From: Chloroflexi bacterium B3_Chlor | GTDB lineage: Bacteria > Chloroflexota > Anaerolineae > UBA7937 > B3-Chlor | Assembly: GCA_005223035.1 (NCBI GenBank) | Contig: NJBK01000033.1 | Coordinates: 1 to 37,146, forward strand | Reading direction: 5' to 3' | DNA: 37,146 nucleotides | Shown: positions 8,563-17,179 of the stretch, in pieces | Layout of the letters: each line of letters begins with the position of its first letter | Position numbering within the stretch: position 1 is the stretch's first letter | Program-made: the position numbers and the translations under genes | Notes under the pieces: model-generated | Database searches by the model: none | The model's input: only the letters and a program-made list of their open reading frames with translations | Told to the model about the DNA's origin: nothing

Positions 8563-9198
8563 TCACGATTCAGCCGCCCGCGTCTCCAGAAGCTCGATGA
8601 CCTGGTCCGTGAAGGCTCTGCCGAAGCCCATGCCCATTCCGCCCCGCTCGGCCATGACGGTAGCCCGCTCCTCTGGACTGAGATTGCCGAAGCCACCAGA
8701 ACCCATACCCGGCCTGCCCTCTCCGCCTCCGGGCGGCATCATCCCCTCTGGTGGGCGAAAGCCACCTCCGTCACCGGTGTGGGAGTCACCCTGGCGACGC
8801 ATTCCGAGTTCCTGGAACAGCGCCTGCAGGTCTTCCCTACTCATTTCCTCGATGGCTGCCAGTTGCTCCGGTGTCATCGCCCCCTGGATCTGGTCGAGAA
8901 TCGCTTCAATCTCCACTTGAGAGGCAGTGCCACTCTCCTGCAAGGCCCCGAGCATCTGCCACAGGGGCAGCAATTCCTGGGCCTGTGCTGGCGTCACAGC
9001 GTGGGCTGTTTCTTCCAGCATCAGCGTTCCCACCGGTAGTTTCATAGCCAGGGGCATCGCGAGATCATCGGATAGTTCCGCAGGCGCGGTCTGGGCCGCG
9101 TCGCTGGGCGCGGCGGTCGTATCGGCCTCGCCACCCCCACAGGCCGCCAATGCTACTGAAAGCACTAGGAGAATTCCGATAATCATTTTCCGTACCAT
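8563..9198 (-). CDS. Small lipoprotein with LTxxQ-like motifs
   Basis: A 211-aa protein. The start at 9198 is supported by GGAGGG 5 nt upstream. The signal sequence MVRKMIIGILLVLSVALAAC ends in a lipobox with GGG after the cysteine. The mature part is helical and carries two segments like the LTxxQ motif of CpxP/Spy-type periplasmic proteins: AMTPEQLAAIEEM and NLSPEERATVM, flanking a Gly/Pro/Met-rich stretch. It follows the ABC permease by 34 bp and is probably the fourth gene of that operon. A periplasmic stress sensor or chaperone accessory to the transporter is a reasonable inference, but the family is not firmly recognised. Confidence 0.7.
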   Translation of the reverse strand: MVRKMIIGILLVLSVALAACGGGEADTTAAPSDAAQTAPAELSDDLAMPLAMKLPVGTLMLEETAHAVTPAQAQELLPLWQMLGALQESGTASQVEIEAILDQIQGAMTPEQLAAIEEMSREDLQALFQELGMRRQGDSHTGDGGGFRPPEGMMPPGGGEGRPGMGSGGFGNLSPEERATVMAERGGMGMGFGRAFTDQVIELLETRAAES

Positions 9199-9232
9199 GT
9201 TTTCCCTCCAAATGTGATTCGGTATCTGTTGG

Positions 9233-10459
9233 CTATTCATGTCGCAACGCTTCGATGGGGTCGAGCTGCGAGGCTCGGTTGGCAGGGTAGAAGCCGAAGA
9301 AGATCCCCACCCCGGCCGCCGACCCGAAAGCCAGCAGGATAGAATTCAGCACCACTACCGTGCGCATGTCGCTGGTCTGGCCGAATAGCCAAGAGCCACC
9401 TACCCCGACTGCCACGCCGATCAAACCTCCTACCAGGCTGAGGACCAGCGCCTCGACGAGGAATTGCAGCCGGATGTCCGAGGGCGCGGCCCCCACCGCC
9501 TGACGGATGCCGATCTCCCGCGTCCGCTCCGTGACGCTGACCAGCATGATGTTCATGATCCCGATGCCGCCCACCAGCAGGGAGACGCCAGCCACCCACG
9601 CCAGCAGGGAGCGGAAGGCTGCGGTCGTGGCCTCCTGGGTCTCGATGATGTCTTCTTGCGTATAGATGGTGAAGTCCGCCTCGTCCATCGCTGTGAGGTC
9701 GTGGCGTCGCCTGAGCAACGCGTCGATCTGTGTGATGGCGCTCTCGATCGTATCCTGGCTTTCGGCCTGCACATAGATGGTCATCACCCTATCGCCGAAC
9801 CGTCGGCTGAAGCTGAAGCGGTCGAAGGCTACGGTGAGGGGAACGTAGACTCGCTGATCGTAGTCGGTCTGACCCACCAGCCCCTTCTCGTCCATTACGC
9901 CCACGACTGTCAGCCTGACGCTTCCCGCGGTGATACTCTGGCCGATGGGGTCAGCGTCGCCAAAGAGCTCTTGCGCCGTGCTGTAGCCCAGCACGGCAAC
10001 CTTGGCCTTGCGGTCCAGGTCTTGCTGGCTGAAGAAACGGCCGTCGGCCAGCTCCACTCCGCGCACCTCCGGGAAATCGGGCATGGCCCCGATGACGTCA
10101 GTCTCGATGGTCGCCGAGTCGACTCGGACGATCTGAGAGCTGGCGATCTGTTCAGCGACCACGCCGTTGATGCCGCTCACATGCTCACCAATAGCCAGGG
10201 CATCTTCGTAGTTCAGCCCTTCGGTCTCAAAGCCTCGCCCTCCGTGCTCTCCGCCGCCAAAGCCCCGGCTGACCATGATCAGGTTGGATCCCAAGCCTGC
10301 AATCTGGTCGGCGATAGTCGCCTCGGTGCCAGCGCTGACACCCATCATGATGATCACCGCCGCCACGCCAATGATGATCCCCAGCATGGTCAAGAACGAA
10401 CGCACTTTGTTGATGGCGATCCCTTCCCACGCAACTTGGATGGTCTGCCAGAGATTCAT
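9233..10459 (-). CDS. MacB-like ABC transporter permease (FtsX fold)
   Basis: A 408-aa permease with the MacB arrangement: TM1 near the N-terminus (VRSFLTMLGIIIGVAAVIIMMGVS), a large extracytoplasmic MacB_PCD domain (about residues 45-270), and three C-terminal TMs in an FtsX domain (SLLAWVAGVSLLVGGIGIMNIM, VEALVLSLVGGLIGVAVGVG, and the last near GVGIFFGFYPANRASQLDP). The ERTREIGIRQAVGA coupling motif is present. Unlike E. coli MacB, the ATPase is a separate gene, ending 2 bp upstream. With the fusion protein upstream it forms a MacAB-type mechanotransmission exporter of peptides, lipids or drugs; the cargo is unknown. Confidence 0.92.
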   Translation of the reverse strand: MNLWQTIQVAWEGIAINKVRSFLTMLGIIIGVAAVIIMMGVSAGTEATIADQIAGLGSNLIMVSRGFGGGEHGGRGFETEGLNYEDALAIGEHVSGINGVVAEQIASSQIVRVDSATIETDVIGAMPDFPEVRGVELADGRFFSQQDLDRKAKVAVLGYSTAQELFGDADPIGQSITAGSVRLTVVGVMDEKGLVGQTDYDQRVYVPLTVAFDRFSFSRRFGDRVMTIYVQAESQDTIESAITQIDALLRRRHDLTAMDEADFTIYTQEDIIETQEATTAAFRSLLAWVAGVSLLVGGIGIMNIMLVSVTERTREIGIRQAVGAAPSDIRLQFLVEALVLSLVGGLIGVAVGVGGSWLFGQTSDMRTVVVLNSILLAFGSAAGVGIFFGFYPANRASQLDPIEALRHE

Positions 10460-10460
10460 C

Positions 10461-11156
10461 TCACCCCTCCTCGCCGTCTACCACGCGCCCATCCAGAAGG
10501 TTGACAATGCGCTGAGATTGTGCGCCCAGACCTGGCTCGTGGGTGATCATCACAATCGTGCGTCCCCGCTCGTGGAGTTCACAAAGGATATCGACGATCT
10601 CCTGGCTGGAGCTGGTATCCAGGTTGCCCGTGGGCTCGTCGGCCATTATCAGAAGCGGCTCGTTGACCAGGGCCCGCGCGATGGCGACCCGCTGTTGCTC
10701 CCCACCTGACATCTCGTTCGGTCGATGGTCGGTCCGGTCGCCGAGCCCCACCGCTTCCAGCGCCTGTCGGGCCAGCGTCTCCCTCTCAGATGCGCTCCGT
10801 CGCTCACGACGGCCGTACAACAATGGAAGCATCACGTTCTTGATGGCAGTGCTGCGAGGCAGAAGGTTGTACGACTGGAAGACGAACCCGATTTGGCGAT
10901 TCCGAATGCCCGCCAATTGCGCTTTGTTCAGCTTGCTCACGTCCTCGCCGCCCAGCCAGTACTGGCCCTCCGTTGGCCGGTCGAGGCAGCCCAGGATGTT
11001 CATCAACGTGCTCTTGCCCGAGCCCGAGGGGCCCATGATGGCCACGAACTCCCCTTCATGGATAGTCAGGTTGACTCCGTCCAGGGCGTGTACGGCGGCT
11101 GCCCCCATCCCGTAGACTTTGGTAAGGTCTTGCACTTCGATCAGATGCTCGTTCAT
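10461..11156 (-). CDS. ABC transporter ATP-binding protein (MacB/LolD type)
   Basis: A 231-aa nucleotide-binding subunit with Walker A GPSGSGKST, Q-loop FVFQSYNLLPR, signature MSGGEQQRVAIARAL, Walker B LLIMADEPTGNLD and H-loop VMITHEPG. Sequence and context place it in the MacB/LolD/FtsE-like group that partners FtsX-fold permeases. It sits between the fusion-protein gene (4-bp gap) and the permease gene (2-bp gap) in a tight operon. Confidence 0.94.
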   Translation of the reverse strand: MNEHLIEVQDLTKVYGMGAAAVHALDGVNLTIHEGEFVAIMGPSGSGKSTLMNILGCLDRPTEGQYWLGGEDVSKLNKAQLAGIRNRQIGFVFQSYNLLPRSTAIKNVMLPLLYGRRERRSASERETLARQALEAVGLGDRTDHRPNEMSGGEQQRVAIARALVNEPLLIMADEPTGNLDTSSSQEIVDILCELHERGRTIVMITHEPGLGAQSQRIVNLLDGRVVDGEEG

Positions 11157-11160
11157 TTGT

Positions 11161-12555
11161 CTACTCCGTCGCCACGATGCCGGTGCTCACCTCATCTCCC
11201 TGCTCCAACCCGCTGATGATCTCAGCATAGGCATAGTCCATGAGCCCGACTTCCACCTGACGCATCTGGGGTTCGCCGTCCAGCATGACGAAGACGGCGT
11301 ACTGGCCGGGCGAGAGTTCCCGCAGCGCCTCCACCGGCACCAGCAGCGCGTTCTGCGCGCGTCCCGCGATAACCTCCACGCTGGCGTTCAGTCCGCCCGG
11401 CAGGGGCCAGAGGGAGTCGTTTTCCCCCTGTTCCAACGTGGCCAGAGCCTGTATCGTCGGGGCTCCCTCCATCTCCACCAGAACGGGATCTACGCGCACC
11501 ACCTGCCCCGTGAAGGTCTCGTTGGGTAGGGCGTCGAAAAGCACTTCGACCTCGTAGCCCACGGCGATCAAGTCCAGGTCGGTCTCGTCCAGGTAGAGCT
11601 CCACGAGGGGTTCGGAGAGGTCAGCCAGGGTCACGATGCCTGTTGTACCCACCATCTCCCCTGCCGAAGCTGCCACTGCGATGACGGTACCCGAGAAGGG
11701 CGCCGTGAGGACCGTCTCCTCTAGCTGGATCTGGGCGGAGGTCAGATTGTGGCGGGCTTGCTCTACGTTCAGTTGGGCTGTTTCTACTTCCTCGGACGTT
11801 GCTCCCTTCAGCAGGTTGTTGAGATTCGACTGAGCCTGGGCGACGCTGGCCCGTGCAGCAGCGATCTGCTCCTCTGAGGCATCGGCTACCGCCATCTCGT
11901 AGTTGGCCCTGGCCTTATCATAGGCCGCTGTGGCCGACCATAGATCCATGGCTTGAGAGGACGAGCCGGCATCTGGCCGCCAGGAGACTCTGTCGTAGGC
12001 GGACTGGGCCTGCTGTAGTTGTTTCTCAGCGGTAGCCAGGTCGGCTTGGGCGATGATGATCTCCTCTGCGGAAGGCCCGTTGAGAAGGTCTTCCAGGGCC
12101 TCTTGCGCACTGGTCAACTGGAACTGGGCAGCGGCTAGATCCGCCGCATCGGGCGTCCCGGTCAGTTCAGCCAGTTGAAGTTCCGCCAGCCGTAGGTTGA
12201 TCTCGGCCTGGGTCACCTGGGATTGGGCATCAGTGTCATCGAGACGGGCCAGGACATCACCGGCCTGTACTTGATCCCCCACTTCGACTAAGACTCCGGC
12301 CAGACGGCCGCCGCTGCTGGAGCTCAGATCCACCTCGGTATTGGGGATCAGAGTGCCGGTGCCGCCGGCCACGATGACCAGATTGCCCCGCCGTACCGTG
12401 GCCGTGTGGGTCGTCTCCTCCGCGGAGGGCGTCTCCCCTTGCACGTACCGCGCATAGTAGTACCAGCCACCCCCGGCGGCTACAAGCGCGATTGCGACAA
12501 GGACAACGACGATAACCACACGCCTGTCTCTGAATAATGCACTCACAGCACTCAT
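11161..12555 (-). CDS. MacA/HlyD-like periplasmic adaptor (membrane fusion protein)
   Basis: A 464-aa adaptor. The start at 12555 was chosen because the membrane anchor (RRVVIVVVLVAIALVAAGGGWYYY broken as residues 11-34) follows at once and upstream codons do not look coding. After the anchor come a biotinyl-lipoyl half motif (GVLVEVGDQVQAGDVLARLDD), a long Ala/Gln-rich alpha-helical hairpin with duplicated segments (ADLAAAQFQLTSAQEALEDL and similar), the second lipoyl half (LTAPFSGTVIAVAASAGEMV) and a beta-barrel domain. It links the permease to the exterior or carries cargo. It is the first gene of the export operon and has 11-bp repeat boxes upstream. Confidence 0.9.
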   Translation of the reverse strand: MSAVSALFRDRRVVIVVVLVAIALVAAGGGWYYYARYVQGETPSAEETTHTATVRRGNLVIVAGGTGTLIPNTEVDLSSSSGGRLAGVLVEVGDQVQAGDVLARLDDTDAQSQVTQAEINLRLAELQLAELTGTPDAADLAAAQFQLTSAQEALEDLLNGPSAEEIIIAQADLATAEKQLQQAQSAYDRVSWRPDAGSSSQAMDLWSATAAYDKARANYEMAVADASEEQIAAARASVAQAQSNLNNLLKGATSEEVETAQLNVEQARHNLTSAQIQLEETVLTAPFSGTVIAVAASAGEMVGTTGIVTLADLSEPLVELYLDETDLDLIAVGYEVEVLFDALPNETFTGQVVRVDPVLVEMEGAPTIQALATLEQGENDSLWPLPGGLNASVEVIAGRAQNALLVPVEALRELSPGQYAVFVMLDGEPQMRQVEVGLMDYAYAEIISGLEQGDEVSTGIVATE

Positions 12556-12613
12556 CCTTTCTTTACCCTCCCAATCCCCATCTATGGGGAGAATCTGTCT
12601 TTGTCCTCCACGA

Positions 12614-12656
12614 ATGATAGCATACAACCATGAAGAAACTGTTAAGAGACTATGAA
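12614..12656 (-). promoter_or_regulatory. Putative OmpR-family operator and promoter of the export operon
   Basis: On the minus strand three in-phase 11-mers occupy 12656-12624, starting TTCATAG, TTAACAG and TTCATGG. Eight nt after the last 7-mer comes a -10-like TATCAT (12619-12614). No good -35 is present, as expected for an activator-dependent promoter. The same geometry occurs before the gene at 13451. Confidence 0.6.
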
Positions 12657-12820
12657 GGTCAAGTGTGGATTGTTGTCTTCTAGTCTCCTCACACGGCATT
12701 TCCCGAAGCGGGCTTTCGCGTCACAACGTGGCAATGCGATCGACAACTGCCCTCACTGGACGACTCGCCACTGCGCCCGAGGTCTTCGACAACCCCGTTC
12801 GGCGTGTGGAACGACAGGGG

Positions 12821-12846
12821 GGGCGGATCCGGGTCCGCCCCCCTAT
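12821..12846 (-). terminator. Strong GC hairpin after the DUF2680-like gene
   Basis: On the minus strand GGGGGGCGGA pairs with TCCGCCCCCC around a short loop about 70 bp past the stop codon at 12915. The T-run that follows is poor (CTGTCGTTCC), so termination efficiency is uncertain. Confidence 0.55.
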
Positions 12847-12914
12847 GAAGGGTGGGCGCTATAGCTAATACCTGTACGCTTGTGGATCGCTAGCGCCCGC
12901 AGGTTGATACATGC

Positions 12915-13451
12915 CTACTGTTCTTGGGGAGTGCTGCCTCCGAAGCGGCCCCAGGGCCCGAAACCGGCGCGGCCGAAGCCGAAGTGTCCGCCGCGTCCCA
13001 TGCCTCGATCGCCGCGGAAGAACCCTTGCTCGAGCCCCTCAAGGAGCCAGTCGGCCTGCTCTTGGCTGAGCTTCCCGTCCGCGACGGCTTGCTCGATGGC
13101 CTGTTGCATGGCCTCACTGCGGGCACCATGCAGGGCGTCCTGCACCACTTCGATATCGATCGCTTTCTCCTCGGCGATCTCGGCCACGGTCATGCCGCCA
13201 TCATGTAGCTCGGTGAAGAGCCCCTGGGGGGTCAGGCCGAGGGCCTCGGCCACTGTGTCGAACATTGTCCACGAGCGGCCGCCCCAGCCGAACCAGCGTC
13301 CATTGCCACAGGGCCATGTAGGCTCACCCTCCTCAGCGGACACGGGGATCGCTCCATACAACACGCCGCCGACGAGCCCGGCCAGGATGACCACCACGGC
13401 AAACGAGGCAGCCATTCCGCCGACGATCCACCATCTCTTTGACGATTTCAA
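12915..13451 (-). CDS. Exported DUF2680/YckD-like protein
   Basis: A 178-aa protein starting at TTG (13451), supported by AAGGAGGTGA a few nt upstream. One N-terminal hydrophobic segment (WWIVGGMAASFAVVVILAGLVGGVLYGA) is a signal anchor or signal peptide. The body contains the pattern MFDTVAEALGLTPQGLFTEL, MTVAEIAEEKAIDIEVVQDAL and AVADGKLSQEQADWLLEGLE, which matches DUF2680/YckD-like periplasmic helical proteins. The C-terminus is Gly/Phe/Arg-rich (MGRGGHFGFGRAGFGPWGRF). It lies upstream of the export operon in the same direction and shares its putative operator, so an envelope-stress function is likely. Confidence 0.75.
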   Translation of the reverse strand: MKSSKRWWIVGGMAASFAVVVILAGLVGGVLYGAIPVSAEEGEPTWPCGNGRWFGWGGRSWTMFDTVAEALGLTPQGLFTELHDGGMTVAEIAEEKAIDIEVVQDALHGARSEAMQQAIEQAVADGKLSQEQADWLLEGLEQGFFRGDRGMGRGGHFGFGRAGFGPWGRFGGSTPQEQ

Positions 13452-13514
13452 TGGTTGTCACCTCCTTCCCGTATAGTGATTCGCTGTGTATTCTACAAGT
13501 ACAATCCAATCATA

Positions 13515-13562
13515 CGCCAGGATTGTGAAGAAGTCGTGAACGAAGTATGTCAATCTCGTGAA
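13515..13562 (-). promoter_or_regulatory. Putative OmpR-family operator and promoter of the DUF2680-like gene
   Basis: On the minus strand, in an 11-bp register, TTCACGA occurs, then a non-matching unit (GACATAC), then TTCACGA and TTCACAA, giving spacings of 22 and 11 bp. Eight nt after TTCACAA comes TATGAT. Both the repeat period and the 8-nt gap to the -10 box match the site before the MacA-like gene. Confidence 0.6.
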
Positions 13563-13828
13563 ACCTTGCCTCTACCGGCCATGCAAAGCACCAAGAGCAG
13601 CCTGAGACTTCGCCTCTACCGTCAGTGGGCTAAGATGGCGTTGGCTTTCGCCTTGGTGAATCAAGGGCTCGGGTAAGCGGTAGGCACACTTGGCGCTAAG
13701 GCAAGGTGAGTGGCTCAGGCGGGGTCACGCGGGAAGCGAGGATTGGATCTAGGAAAGGAGCCGGGGTCTTTGTTGACTGATAGCCAAGGGTGCTTCGGAG
13801 ACGCGACAAGCGAGTCTGGTGGAAGACT
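13563..13828. other. Intergenic stretch with no clear gene
   Basis: The gap between the DnaC-like and DUF2680-like genes is 377 bp, with the putative operator at its left end. The remainder contains a plus-strand fragment reading LRLRLYRQWAKMALAFALVNQGLG followed by a stop (about 13600-13676). It resembles the extreme C-terminus of some transposases, but it is too short to assign. Nothing else is recognised. Confidence 0.4.
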
Positions 13829-15202
13829 CTACTTTCTTTTACGCTTCTTTCTGCCCCGCTTTGGGAGTTGGTCGCTGTGATAGCCTGGAGCCAGGATGGC
13901 GCAAATGGTACAGACGGAGACATCAAGCATACGTGAGGCCAGGCGGGGATCGGTCTCCTCGATGGCTTTGCGCATGGTGATGACGGTGGGCAGCTTTGCT
14001 GCGTACCGGTGGTTGAGTATTTGATACAGCTTCTCTCGGGCCCAGTCGGTGGCGCTCTCAGTCCCTAGATCATCGAGGATCAGCAGGGGAGAGCTCTTGA
14101 CTCCCTGGAAGAGTTGATCGTACGTTGCTGTGCTTTCGGGTCTGTAGGTGGCCCGCAGACGATCCAGAAGCTCCGGCACCTCCTTGAAGACAACGGGCTG
14201 TCCATTGTTCATGCAGTTGTTGGCTATGGCAGCCGCCAGGTGAGTTTTGCCACAGCCGTGCTCGCCTAGAAACACCAGCCAGTACTCAGGGTTCCTGGCG
14301 AACTCCTGGGCATCGCGCAGTGCATTTTCCAGACTCTGTTGCTCAGCCTTGGGCAGTTCCGGTCGCCGATTGAAACTCTCGAACGTCTTGTCGGCATAGA
14401 GGTGGAGACTGCTGAGCTGATCTGAATGGCCGCTACCCCGAAAATCGCGAGTTGTTATCCTGTATATCTGACACAGTTCGGGATCGGTCATACGCGAGCG
14501 CAGCCGCGGGTCTATCTCTTCCAGCAGACGGTTGCTGGTGATGACGGTGGGCAGCCTGGCGTTGTACCGGTAGTTGAAGAGTTGATACAGTTTCTCCCGA
14601 GCCCACGGAGTTGTCTGCTGGGTGCCCAGGTCGTCGAGGATAAGCAAGGGTGCCGTGAGGATCGCCTCGAAGCGCTGGTCGTAGCTAACCGTGCTTTGGG
14701 GGCTGTAGGTAGCTCGCAGGTGATCCAGGAGATCAGGCACCACGATGAAGAGGCTGGGCTGTCCCCGCTGTAGGCAATAGTTGGCGATAGCCGCAGCCAG
14801 GTGGGTCTTGCCGCAACCGTAGCCACCGAGGAGTATCAGCCAGCCCTGCGGGTTCTCGGCGAACTCTCGCGACCTGCGGTAGGCCTCCTTGAGCGTTTGC
14901 TCTTCGTGGGGCAGGAACCCGCTTAAGCGGAAGCTCTCGAAGGTCATTCGCGAAAGAAAGCCCAGATTGCTAGCCTGCCACAGGTCTTCCAGCCGTTTCT
15001 CTGCTATCTGCTCGATCTTGCACTGGCAGGGGATGGCGCGGCCGAAATCAGGGTGCCCGGGGGCTACGTCTCGCCGAAGATAGCCGGCGCCTCCACAGAC
15101 GGGACAGGCTTCTTCAGGCTCAGTGCTTGATATGGTCCTTGTATTTCCCTTTGATGTACCGATATCTGTCTTCTTCAGAATATCGTCCAGCTTTTCCATC
15201 AT
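13829..15202 (-). CDS. Two-headed DnaC/IstB-like AAA+ helicase loader
   Basis: A 457-aa protein, about twice the usual DnaC/DnaI length. The N-terminal region has a zinc motif CPVC...PCQC (C33, C36, C59, C61). Two AAA+ domains follow. The first has Walker A GGYGCGKTH (126-134), Walker B LLILDDLG and sensor VITSN. The second has Walker A GEHGCGKTH (313-321), Walker B LLILDDLG (373-380), but VITMR where the sensor-1 Asn should be. The two share long stretches (GCGKTHLAAAIAN, LRATY, WAREKLYQ, LPTVIT, DPRL), so an internal duplication is clear. It should load DnaB (15835-17175). The start at 15202 (ATGATG after AAGG) lies 83 bp inside the DnaD-like gene. The C-terminus is basic (KRGRKKRKRK). Confidence 0.88.
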   Translation of the reverse strand: MMEKLDDILKKTDIGTSKGNTRTISSTEPEEACPVCGGAGYLRRDVAPGHPDFGRAIPCQCKIEQIAEKRLEDLWQASNLGFLSRMTFESFRLSGFLPHEEQTLKEAYRRSREFAENPQGWLILLGGYGCGKTHLAAAIANYCLQRGQPSLFIVVPDLLDHLRATYSPQSTVSYDQRFEAILTAPLLILDDLGTQQTTPWAREKLYQLFNYRYNARLPTVITSNRLLEEIDPRLRSRMTDPELCQIYRITTRDFRGSGHSDQLSSLHLYADKTFESFNRRPELPKAEQQSLENALRDAQEFARNPEYWLVFLGEHGCGKTHLAAAIANNCMNNGQPVVFKEVPELLDRLRATYRPESTATYDQLFQGVKSSPLLILDDLGTESATDWAREKLYQILNHRYAAKLPTVITMRKAIEETDPRLASRMLDVSVCTICAILAPGYHSDQLPKRGRKKRKRK

Positions 15203-15833
15203 CCTTGCCTTCGGTGGCCCATCGCTCCAGGATCGCACGGATATAGCGCCATTTTCGCACGTTCTGCCCCGTGGATATTCTGAAGGCTTCTTCGATCCAC
15301 TCCGCAGGGTAGGTCTCCTCCGCCTCCTGGAGCTCCTCGGCGATCATCGGTTGCAGGGTGCCGATGTTCTGCTCGTAAAGGACGAAGATATTGGGGCGCT
15401 CCAACTCCACCTGGGGTTCCTCGAGAACGGCGGATAGCCCCAACTGCAATTCTCCCCGCCGGACCTTCTCCACGGCGCGGCGTCCGTGCTCTGTGTTGAG
15501 GAAATACCAGTCCTGCCTTTCTCCATCGTCGACACGACTGGTCAGATGGAGAAGCGTTCCCCTGTTCACTGCGCGCTCCAGCCCTTCGTCCACCAGTTGT
15601 TGTGGTGACTGGGCGGGCATCTTCAGCCCGCGCAGGAGCACGCCATCGTGGAGTAGTTCTTCCCGGTTGACGCAGCGAGGGTATCCTTTCGTGCGATGCA
15701 GCAGCCAGATGACGTGAAGCGTCACCTTGAGTTCTGGCACGCTGTCTATCTGGGGCAGGAGTTCACTGAAGAAGAGGTCGGGTACCGAGGTGAACCGAAC
15801 CTTCCCAGCGGGGAAACCCACGAAACCCTTCAT
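15120..15833 (-). CDS. DnaD-domain replication protein
   Basis: A 237-aa protein. The C-terminal half holds a DnaD-like domain: IFVLYEQNIGTLQPMIAEEL, ETYPAEWIEEAFRIS and NVRKWRYIRAILERWATEGK match the family core, including the YxxNxG-like and W-R-Y-I-xx-I-L motifs. The N-terminal half (PDLFFSELLPQIDSVPELKV and following) resembles the winged-helix part. DnaD-like proteins remodel DNA at origins and help recruit the helicase loader. It starts 1 bp after dnaB and overlaps the loader gene by 83 bp, so all three are made together. Confidence 0.85.
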   Translation of the reverse strand: MKGFVGFPAGKVRFTSVPDLFFSELLPQIDSVPELKVTLHVIWLLHRTKGYPRCVNREELLHDGVLLRGLKMPAQSPQQLVDEGLERAVNRGTLLHLTSRVDDGERQDWYFLNTEHGRRAVEKVRRGELQLGLSAVLEEPQVELERPNIFVLYEQNIGTLQPMIAEELQEAEETYPAEWIEEAFRISTGQNVRKWRYIRAILERWATEGKDDGKAGRYSEEDRYRYIKGKYKDHIKH

Positions 15834-15834
15834 A

Positions 15835-17175
15835 CTACACTGCCATCTCTTCGGGAACAGGCTCCAGATTGGCGAACCTGGCTTGTTCCTTCATGAAGCG
15901 CAGACTGAGCTGCCCCGTCGGGCCGTTGCGGTGTTTTGCCACCATGATGTCTGCGATATTGGGCTTGAAAGTGTCCTCTATGTACATCTCCTCCCGGTAG
16001 ATGAACATGACGACATCGGCGTCCTGTTCGATCGAGCCACTTTCCCTGAGGTCCGAGAGGATTGGCCGTTTGTCTGCGCGGGATTCCACAGCCCTGGAGA
16101 GTTGCGAGCAGGCCAGCACAGGGACGTTCAACTCGCTGGCTAGAGACTTCAATTGCCGTGAGATGTATGATACTTCCTGCACGCGGTTCTCCATCCTGAC
16201 GCCAGCCTGCATCAACTGTAGATAGTCTGCGATGATCAGGTCCATGGGATGCTCCGCATGAAGGCGCCGAGCTTTTGCGCGCAGCTCCATGGGGGCGATA
16301 GCCGGCGTATCGTCTATGTAGATGGAGGTCTCGGAGAGTTCGCCCATGGCCCTGGTTACCCCGGCCAACTCGTCCTCGCTAATGTCTCCTGTCCTGAGCC
16401 GCTGCGACTGGATCCCTGTGGCCCCGGATACCAGGCGCTGAACCACCTGTTGGGCCGGCATCTCCAGGCTGAAGAGGGCGACGCATCGCCCGTGCCTGCG
16501 GGCGGCGTAGTCGGCTATGGTCAGGGCTAGACTGGTCTTGCCGGTCCCTGGACGCCCGGCGACGATGATTAGGTCCGCTGGCTGGAAACCCCCGAGCAAT
16601 CTGTCAAGATCAATGAAGCCGGTGGGTACCCCGACGGTCTCCCCCCTGTGTCGGTAAAGGTATTCGATACGGTCGTAGTAGTCGCCGAGGATGGTCCGTA
16701 ATGCTACCAACTCTCGCTCGACGCGACGCTGAGCGACTCCGAAGATGAGTTGTTCGGCCTGATCCAGGATTCTGTCTTCGTCATCGCCTCTCTCGTAAGC
16801 CATATTGGAAATCTCGCCCGCAGCGCTGATCAGACGGCGGAGCATGCCCGTACGCTCGACTATGCGGCCGTAGTGCTGGACGTGGGCAGACGTCGGCACC
16901 GCGCTTATTAGAGAAGTCAAGTAGCCGGGTCCACCTACCTGCTCCAACTGCCCCCGCCGTCCCAGTTCATCACATAGGGTCACGAAATCTGCCGGCTGGC
17001 GCCGCTCATGAAGGTCTATGATGGCTTTGTAGATCAGGCCATGAGTTTCGCGGTAGAAGTCTTCGGGGCGTAGAAAAGGGGTGACTTTGAGGATGGCTTC
17101 AGGGTCGATGAGGAGGCTACCCAAGACCGATTGCTCGGCTTCTATGTTCTGAGGAGGTAACCTGGCTGCCGTCAC
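15835..17175 (-). CDS. dnaB: Replicative DNA helicase DnaB
   Basis: A 446-aa hexameric helicase. The start is GTG 17175, nine nt after GAGGAGG; the longer frame to 17322 is only antisense-like readthrough over the upstream gene. The N-terminal domain begins [18 protein letters not shown], typical of DnaB. The RecA-like domain has Walker [10 protein letters not shown] (207-215), [13 protein letters not shown], Walker [11 protein letters not shown], and the [11 protein letters not shown] and [16 protein letters not shown] motifs. No intein is present. It lies 4 bp from the bifunctional-nuclease gene upstream and 1 bp from the DnaD-like gene downstream, making a compact replication operon. Confidence 0.97.
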   Translation of the reverse strand: MTAARLPPQNIEAEQSVLGSLLIDPEAILKVTPFLRPEDFYRETHGLIYKAIIDLHERRQPADFVTLCDELGRRGQLEQVGGPGYLTSLISAVPTSAHVQHYGRIVERTGMLRRLISAAGEISNMAYERGDDEDRILDQAEQLIFGVAQRRVERELVALRTILGDYYDRIEYLYRHRGETVGVPTGFIDLDRLLGGFQPADLIIVAGRPGTGKTSLALTIADYAARRHGRCVALFSLEMPAQQVVQRLVSGATGIQSQRLRTGDISEDELAGVTRAMGELSETSIYIDDTPAIAPMELRAKARRLHAEHPMDLIIADYLQLMQAGVRMENRVQEVSYISRQLKSLASELNVPVLACSQLSRAVESRADKRPILSDLRESGSIEQDADVVMFIYREEMYIEDTFKPNIADIMVAKHRNGPTGQLSLRFMKEQARFANLEPVPEEMAV

Positions 17176-17179
17176 CTTG

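Noticed and set aside
9464..10504. 346-codon open frame on the plus strand
   Set aside because: It is antisense to the ABC permease, with His/Asp/Arg-rich composition typical of reverse-frame shadows in GC-rich DNA and no ribosome site.
13580..13676. Possible transposase C-terminal fragment (QWAKMALAFALVN)
   Set aside because: Only about 30 residues, with no inverted repeats or target duplications found, so it is noted but not called as an insertion sequence.
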